DNA of 6,840 nt, from assembly GCA_024643825.1 (NCBI GenBank), contig JAHEME010000153.1:1-6840 (forward strand), written 5' to 3'. Positions within the stretch are counted from its first letter, which is position 1; each line of letters opens with the position of its first letter. Position numbers and translations under genes: made by a program. The stretch is from Chloroflexota bacterium. GTDB lineage: Bacteria > Chloroflexota > Anaerolineae > Aggregatilineales > UBA3940. The notes beneath the pieces were generated by a model. The model did no database searches. It was not told the DNA's origin and was given only the letters and a program-made list of their open reading frames with translations. This document shows positions 6,201-6,840 of the stretch, piece after piece.

Positions 6201-6840
6201 TGTCATGCAGGCGCATCACGGCTTTGATGCCGACGAGATCAAACGCTTCGCGCGGATGCCCGCTGAAGCAGGCATCGTGGGCCGGGCGGCGCTGGGCGGC
6301 AAGCCGCAGTTTGTACAGGATGTGAACCGGGATGCCGACTATCTGCCCGTCAAAGGGTGGGTGCGCAGTGAGATCGCCGTCCCGATTATCTCTGATGCCG
6401 AGGTGCTCGGTGTGCTGAACGTGCAGGCCGGGCTGGAGAACCCGCTGGATGAGAACGACCTGAACTTGATGCGGACGTTCGCCTCGCAGGTAGCCACCGC
6501 GATGACCAACGCCCGCCTGTTCTCGCAGATGGTCGATCTCTCGGAAGAACTAGAACGGCGCGTAGATGAACGCACGCGCGAGTTAACGGAAGAACGCGAC
6601 CGCATCGATACGCTGTACCGCATCGCCGTTGAGCTAACCGCCAGCCTTGACCTGGACCGCGTGCTGAACCGTGCGCTGGAACTGGTCGGCGAGGCTGTCG
6701 GCGCGGAGCACGGATCGTTATTCCTGATCGACCCATTATCCGACCGCCTGATCTGGCGAGCCGTGATGCGCGGTAACGAAATCCTCCCACCCGGTGGTCG
6801 CCAGGTGGAAATGACGCGCCACGAAGGAATCGCGGGCTGG
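1..6840 (+). CDS. Giant multi-GAF/PAS sensory protein, internal fragment (both ends missing)
   Basis: Frame 1 is open for all 2,280 codons and translates into recognisable domains throughout. The order is partial GAF (res 1-80), six GAFs (86-1205), PAS (about 1211-1330), five GAFs (1338-2176), coiled coil (2177-2206) and partial GAF (2205-2280). GAF and PAS domains are small-molecule or protein-interaction sensors that usually control histidine kinases, cyclases, phosphodiesterases or phosphatases. None of those outputs is in the window, so the catalytic part, if any, lies outside, most likely C-terminal. No hydrophobic membrane stretch or signal peptide is seen, so a cytoplasmic location is inferred. 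There are only three Cys (297, 869, 1717). The TTG codons at bases 1 and 4 are not taken as the start because the frame is already inside a GAF fold there. Neither true start nor stop can be assigned. The ligands are unknown. A multi-GAF histidine kinase is the likeliest full identity; a GGDEF or SpoIIE-type output is possible. Confidence 0.95.
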   Translation, partial: MLISDISANPGDAVHAAHEGDFAFASYLGVPLMVRNRFTGTLEIFSAQRDRFDREDQSLLELLGAQAAIAIDNARQYHQQAERVTELSGLQKIAQAISVLRDPYQLYEQLGQRLAELMETESAGVLLYDRDQEKLVAQKPIYGVGDGLTSDYQIPLEKGTPARTLWEDVNFWYTNNVQEDRLVGELGMNMLAELAGVTSTAMAVMILGEERIGVLQVSDKVDDSPFTMEDVRLLQIYASQAAIVVESARLYAEEQNRVAELQGLQQITQALSSFTNPEELYGQLTERIAGLMGVDVCGVLLFDPEQETLAARKPFYGMDDEIAEDYTISLRRGLAREMWRDSDLFESNHVLTDDRLDTMGMRDVARNGKLRTLLFAPLSAGGRRFGMLQVSNRTDAAEFNDGDRRLAAIFAGQAAALIDNARLYQDTDATLRKRASELRSVSRISRELNATLELERILEVISVEALRAEGAVWGNLVMFDWDETGTETTELMRFGTEVGEDAVILERAAARSGETLMVDDFKKVPHYPSPLPDARSALVVPIQFEGKSVGAISLYSNKPSGLGTNAAEYVQALSSQATIAVTNSTRNAEQVERSDLLRRRAEQMTQIFELGRAFRSDQSVENTLESVSRAIRESVGFEIVLVSAMDAAGQSLRHIAQAGLPGNAAHKLIDKVVPWDQIQRYLSDEYRISGSYLIPESDSKKLVLALGLTSTTERLGKGEVKGRWQPGDVLLVPLRSSSDELIGLLTVDQPRDGALPSRSVVELLEIFGNQAAISLENTRLYRSVEERAEELTRSLADLEQSYKDLDKLSQEMIRKDAELSQANDLLGLRAQRLLAMHRVMESVDSSRGPEQVLKAIAASVTSEMDIDQCIIALGPTTPDVRPGTAPLVMPSEAARSDAFVLSIVAAEGRLPRALKPASLITGTDPLSTAVRSNVAVIFGPGAGKTAQPAAATAKEIGAETLVALPLSLDNTMGVLMIGSTRPGASFDDDDRDLFTLLASQIVVEYENARLYQAVEAEAATAAGERDRLQQLHVITTALQQTREMEDRLAVIARGIRSVGWGKVLVALFDPATLNPSDVVSAGYTPTEEEEFTKTHLAGGAWKGRFDDSEFISMRLGSSYFLPVEHPWVQANVPGVGKVKSVDNPDAWQMQDQIYVPMYAGSEIIGLINLREPTNDLRPSGGSLRPLELFVQQASSALENARLYQSTLALQSYNEAIVESIQQGIIVTNRDGRVESINAYLRDHYGWSDDIIGQDLFDASGTLHDLGFIKDFVEVVETAQPARRSNVQYPVRGEVLAVNIYLYARMDESSEITGVVILMEDVTQRARLEADIALRGQQLAALSEVSREITATLSVGDVVKSALAQAQSVIAYDQVALWLPGEEPGTLKVAGALGFADDEGTVGLSVPIEDAPLFAQIMASQEVALRDDQPASDDPGVASLRSWLGAPMVSADAVTGILVFEKVEAHAYAPADGQVAAAFASQVAIALENARLFEQAADRADELSDRTQRLTALNRISQTLGGSLDRSSILQTVVNEVAQMLEAEQGSVILLDPDGMTGRLAIQYPSNPDGSVDELTLELKDDPMLAVLKKSNAPIAVEEVTSDKRTAGMRDALGARGVKSALFMPLNVANTLSGFIMIESRKGTRQFNPEQIELAQTILNQTAVAVQNAQLFQETVSRRSELGILLEAGRIASSSLDLDTVVSSAARYFLQSLNADVCTISLLDRTRNALITLTDTSTAGPRSITDADHRYDLSQYPVTAKAIQERGMLVIDGTNPGLTVAEATRVGEHKASAALILPLLARDETIGLVEVWSSEPREFTPREMELAGALATSVASAMENARLHDETQRRLSELATINELSHALTQTISSEDLYQILQLQVGQLLNARSMTVAQRDPLTGQLIFPMVVRDGLRIHVDPIGYGADLYSYVIDSQTVMSIPANVSERLEELGVSHIEPGLQSFMAVPLIAGESVVGVLAVENYERAHAFADTTLRVLGPIAAQVAVSIENTRLYNALEQRLSETTTLQEVSRVVNSALDLQEIFDRVVVELANAFHYPLIGLFTLEGTELVMQAHHGFDADEIKRFARMPAEAGIVGRAALGGKPQFVQDVNRDADYLPVKGWVRSEIAVPIISDAEVLGVLNVQAGLENPLDENDLNLMRTFASQVATAMTNARLFSQMVDLSEELERRVDERTRELTEERDRIDTLYRIAVELTASLDLDRVLNRALELVGEAVGAEHGSLFLIDPLSDRLIWRAVMRGNEILPPGGRQVEMTRHEGIAGW
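256..762 (+). other. GAF domain G2, tandem partner of G3
   Basis: Residues 86-254. The entry helix is ELSGLQKIAQAISVL (86-100), then helix DPYQLYEQLGQRLAEL (102-117), strand GVLLYD (124-129), the segment KPIYGVGDG (139-147), strand YQIPLEKG (152-159), strand RIGVLQVSDK (211-220) and closing helix ASQAAIVVESARLY (238-251). The pattern of Gly-Val-Leu-Leu-Tyr-Asp, then Lys-Pro-x-Tyr-Gly, then x-Ile-x-Leu-x-x-Gly recurs in G3, so the two are one subtype. This subtype is familiar to me from multi-GAF proteins of Chloroflexota. The closing helix has Ser247 where most of the others have Asn. Ligand unknown. Confidence 0.85.
781..1281 (+). other. GAF domain G3, contains Cys297
   Basis: Residues 261-427. 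The entry helix LQGLQQITQALSSF (261-274) is followed by helix PEELYGQLTERIAGLMG, then first strand VDVCGVLLFD with Cys297, the segment RKPFYGMDDE (312-321), strand YTISLRRG (326-333), strand FGMLQVSNR (385-393) and closing helix GQAAALIDNARLY (412-424). A 36-residue block (298-333) has 19 identities by hand count with G2 residues 124-159. Cys297 is one of only three Cys in the visible protein. It is not in a bilin-binding motif of the phytochrome or cyanobacteriochrome type. Confidence 0.85.
1312..1770 (+). other. GAF domain G4
   Basis: Residues 438-590. The entry helix is LRSVSRISRELNATLELERI (438-457), followed by strand NLVMFDWDE (475-483), the segment AAARSGETLMVDDFKKVPHY (509-528), strand ALVVPIQFEGKSVGAISLYS (537-556) and closing helix SSQATIAVTNSTRN (574-587). 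The arrangement is canonical, with Gly-Glu-x-x-x-Val-Asp-Asp before the Val-Pro-Ile strand. The closing helix has lost the usual Ala-Arg-Leu-Tyr ending (Ser-Thr-Arg-Asn here), the largest departure of this motif among the domains. Ligand unknown. Confidence 0.85.
1801..2352 (+). other. GAF domain G5, extended subtype shared with G7
   Basis: Residues 601-784, about 20 longer than most of its neighbours. After entry helix QMTQIFELGRAF (603-614) come strand FEIVLVSAMD (637-646), an extended middle with GSYLIPE (690-696), Trp724, strand GDVLLVPLRS (727-736), strand LIGLLTVDQPRDGALPSRS (741-759) and closing helix NQAAISLENTRLY (769-781). The features Ser-Tyr-x-x-Pro, Trp before Asp-x-Leu-x-Val-Pro, and Ile-Gly-Leu-Leu-x-Val-Asp-x-Pro-x-Asp-Gly-x-x-Pro define a GAF subtype I recognise from sensor proteins of Chloroflexota and Actinobacteria. 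G7 shares most of these marks. A long coiled coil follows directly. Confidence 0.85.
2344..2505 (+). other. Coiled-coil signalling helix between G5 and G6
   Basis: Residues 782-835 are strongly charged, contain no proline, and show heptad-like spacing of Leu, Met and Tyr: EERAEELTRSLADLEQSYKD (785-804), then LDKLSQEMIRKDAELSQAND (805-824), then LLGLRAQRLL. Such helices usually pass rotation or stagger changes between sensor domains in a dimer. Most other linkers in this protein are about 10-25 residues, so this one divides the array into an N-terminal block (G1-G5) and a later block. No HisKA phospho-acceptor box (His followed by Glu/Asp, Arg, Thr-Pro-Leu) is present. Confidence 0.75.
2506..3036 (+). 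other. GAF domain G6, divergent, contains Cys869
   Basis: Residues 836-1012. The start (MHRVMESVDSSRGPEQVLKA, 836-855) and first strand with Cys869 (IDQCIIALG, 866-874) are GAF-like. So is the end: TLVALPLSLDNTMGVLMIGS (960-979), an acidic turn FDDDDRD, and closing helix SQIVVEYENARLY (999-1011). The middle (about 876-955) is rich in Ala, Pro and Thr and does not show the usual GAF core pattern, so the pocket may be rebuilt or lost. It contains GPGAGKT (939-945), which resembles but does not match a P-loop. Confidence 0.7.
3085..3615 (+). other. GAF domain G7, same subtype as G5
   Basis: Residues 1029-1205. The entry helix is QQLHVITTALQQ (1029-1040); then strand WGKVLVALFDP (1060-1070), the segment SAGYTPTEEEEFTK (1080-1093), GSSYFLPVEHPW (1116-1127), strand QIYVPMYAGSEIIGLINLRE (1152-1171), PTNDLRPSG (1172-1180) and closing helix FVQQASSALENARLYQ (1189-1204). 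The Ser-Tyr-x-x-Pro element, the x-Val-Pro strand and the Ile-Gly-Leu strand followed by Pro-x-x-Asp-x-x-Pro-Ser match G5. The linker to the following PAS is very short, so the two are probably joined by one continuous helix. Confidence 0.8.
3631..3990 (+). other. PAS domain, the only one visible
   Basis: Residues about 1211-1330. The opening YNEAIVESIQQGIIVTNRDG (1212-1231) followed by RVESINAYLRDHYGW (1232-1246) is the classic PAS start: helix, Gly-Ile-Ile-Val-Thr-Asn, a turn, then a second strand leading to Ile-Asn. IIGQDLFD follows the first helices. The end GVVILMEDVTQRARLE (1313-1328) is the PAC-type last strand and exit helix. The LOV flavin motif (Gly-x-Asn-Cys-Arg-Phe-Leu-Gln) is absent and there is no cysteine in the domain, so it is not a LOV photosensor. 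Whether it binds a ligand or only mediates dimerisation cannot be told. Confidence 0.85.
4012..4479 (+). other. GAF domain G8
   Basis: Residues 1338-1493. The entry helix LAALSEVSREITATLSVGDV (1338-1357) continues from the PAS exit helix. Then come strand YDQVALWLPG (1371-1380), the segment LKVAGALGFADDE (1386-1398), strand SWLGAPMVSADAVTGILVFE (1441-1460) and closing helix ASQVAIALENARLFEQ (1479-1494). Ser-Trp-Leu-Gly-x-Pro and the Gly-Ile-Leu-x-Phe-Glu-Lys strand are features of a common bacterial GAF subtype. Ligand unknown. Confidence 0.85.
4525..5019 (+). other. GAF domain G9
   Basis: Residues 1509-1673. The entry helix is LTALNRISQTLGGSLDRSSI (1509-1528); then strand QGSVILLDPDG (1544-1554), the segment APIAVEEVTSDKR (1592-1604), strand GVKSALFMPLNVANTLSGFI (1616-1635), the turn RQFNPEQIELAQT (1644-1656) and closing helix NQTAVAVQNAQLFQET (1659-1674). 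The Asp-Pro-Asp-Gly loop, the Arg-Gly-Val-Lys-Ser strand and Phe-x-Pro-Glu-Gln-Ile-Glu-Leu-Ala-Gln-Thr-Ile are recurring marks of a GAF subtype in multi-GAF sensors of Chloroflexota. The closing motif has Gln for Arg (Asn-Ala-Gln-Leu-Phe). Confidence 0.85.
5041..5535 (+). other. GAF domain G10, contains Cys1717
   Basis: Residues 1681-1845. The entry helix is LGILLEAGRIASSSLDLDTV (1681-1700); then strand NADVCTISLLDR (1713-1724) with Cys1717, an extended loop (1738-1755), strand KASAALILPLLARDETIGLV (1790-1809), the turn REFTPREMELAGAL (1816-1829) and closing helix ATSVASAMENARLHDE (1830-1845). The Asp-x-Cys-x-Ile-Ser-Leu-Leu-Asp strand is familiar from related GAFs, so Cys here may be a subtype feature and need not be a reactive site. 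Confidence 0.85.
5554..6039 (+). other. GAF domain G11
   Basis: Residues 1852-2013. The entry helix ELATINELSHALTQTISSED (1852-1871) leads to strand ARSMTVAQRDP (1887-1897), the segment SYVIDSQTVMSIPANVSERL (1927-1946), ELGVSHIEPG, strand SFMAVPLIAGESVVGVLAVE (1959-1978), the turn NYERAHAFADTTLRVL (1979-1994) and closing helix AAQVAVSIENTRLYNA (1998-2013). The Met-Ala-Val-Pro-Leu-Ile-Ala-Gly strand and the Glu-Asn-Tyr-Glu-Arg-x-His-Ala-Phe turn mark a well-known GAF subtype in bacterial sensor kinases. Confidence 0.87.
6055..6528 (+). other. GAF domain G12, canonical type
   Basis: Residues 2019-2176. The entry helix is TTTLQEVSRVVNSALDLQEI (2021-2040); then strand YPLIGLFTLEG (2055-2065), the segment MQAHHGFDADEI (2069-2080), AGIVGRAALGGKPQFVQDVN (2091-2110), DADYLP, strand RSEIAVPIISDAEVLGVLNV (2122-2141) and closing helix ASQVATAMTNARLFSQ (2161-2176). 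Gly-Ile-Val-Gly-Arg-Ala followed by x-Val-x-Asp-Val and Arg-Ser-Glu-Ile-Ala-Val-Pro-Ile is the textbook core of GAF domains of the type found in many histidine kinases and GGDEF proteins. It is the clearest GAF in the window. Confidence 0.92.
6529..6618 (+). other. Coiled-coil linker between G12 and G13
   Basis: Residues 2177-2206 (MVDLSEELERRVDERTRELT, then EERDRIDTLY) form a highly charged helix with heptad-like hydrophobic spacing. The Arg-Val-x-Glu-Arg-Thr-x-Glu-Leu element is very common in bacterial sensor kinases, where it often joins the last sensor domain to the histidine kinase dimerisation helices. Here it leads into another GAF instead. Confidence 0.75.
6613..6840 (+). other. GAF domain G13, N-terminal half only
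   Basis: Residues 2205-2280. Entry helix LYRIAVELTASLDLDRVLNR (2205-2224) is followed by helix ALELVGEAVG, strand AEHGSLFLIDP (2235-2245), strand LIWRAVMRGN (2250-2259), and the start of the pocket, ending at HEGIAGW (2274-2280). His-Glu-Gly-Ile-Ala-Gly-Trp corresponds to Gly-Ile-Val-Gly-Arg in G12, so the domain should continue for about 80 more residues beyond the window. Confidence 0.85.

Larger units (their letters stand above)
217..6522 (+). repeat. Imperfect in-frame tandem GAF repeat, mostly about 0.5 kb per unit
   Basis: The codons for the closing-helix motif recur as near-identical 15-base segments at bases 217, 739, 1258, 2329, 3019, 3595, 4462, 4999, 5515, 6019 and 6508, with a degenerate copy at 1747. 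The commonest form is AAYGCSCGSCTGTWY. Residue spacing between successive marker Asn or Ser positions is 174, 173, 163, 194, 230, 192, 289 (the PAS lies here), 179, 172, 168 and 163. Outside these segments the units have diverged widely, so this is an ancient protein-level repeat and not a fresh DNA duplication. Confidence 0.75.

Overview
The whole window is the interior of one very large protein-coding gene on the + strand. Frame 1 has no stop codon in any of its 2,280 codons. The reading is already inside a folded domain at base 1 and still inside one at base 6840, so the gene continues past both edges. No start codon, stop codon, promoter, terminator, RNA gene, mobile element, CRISPR array or intergenic DNA is present.

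The translation (residue n begins at base 3n-2) is a string of sensory modules: the C-terminal half of a GAF domain (G1), six complete GAF domains (G2-G7), one PAS domain, five more complete GAF domains (G8-G12), a charged coiled coil, and the first half of another GAF (G13). That gives 11 complete and two partial GAF domains plus one PAS. Nearly every GAF ends in a helix carrying a variant of Gln-Ala-Ala-x-Ala-x-x-Asn-Ala-Arg-Leu-Tyr. The next domain then opens with a helix of the form Leu-x-x-Leu-x-x-Ile-x-x-x-Leu-x-x-x-Leu-Asp-Leu. Long coiled coils follow G5 and G12. No transmembrane segment, signal peptide, kinase, cyclase, phosphodiesterase, phosphatase or DNA-binding domain is visible, so this looks like the cytoplasmic input part of a giant signalling protein whose output lies outside the window, probably downstream.

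The GAF modules belong to different subtypes: G2/G3 are one pair, G5/G7 another, G11 and G12 are close to the canonical form, and G6 is divergent. The array therefore looks assembled from several sources plus local duplication. The protein has only three cysteines, and all three fall at the same place in the GAF fold.

Multi-GAF proteins with these subtypes, together with moderately GC-rich coding DNA, suggest a Chloroflexota bacterium, perhaps Anaerolineae. This is inferred from family resemblance only. Large reverse-strand open frames, including one of almost 600 codons, are judged to be shadows of this gene.
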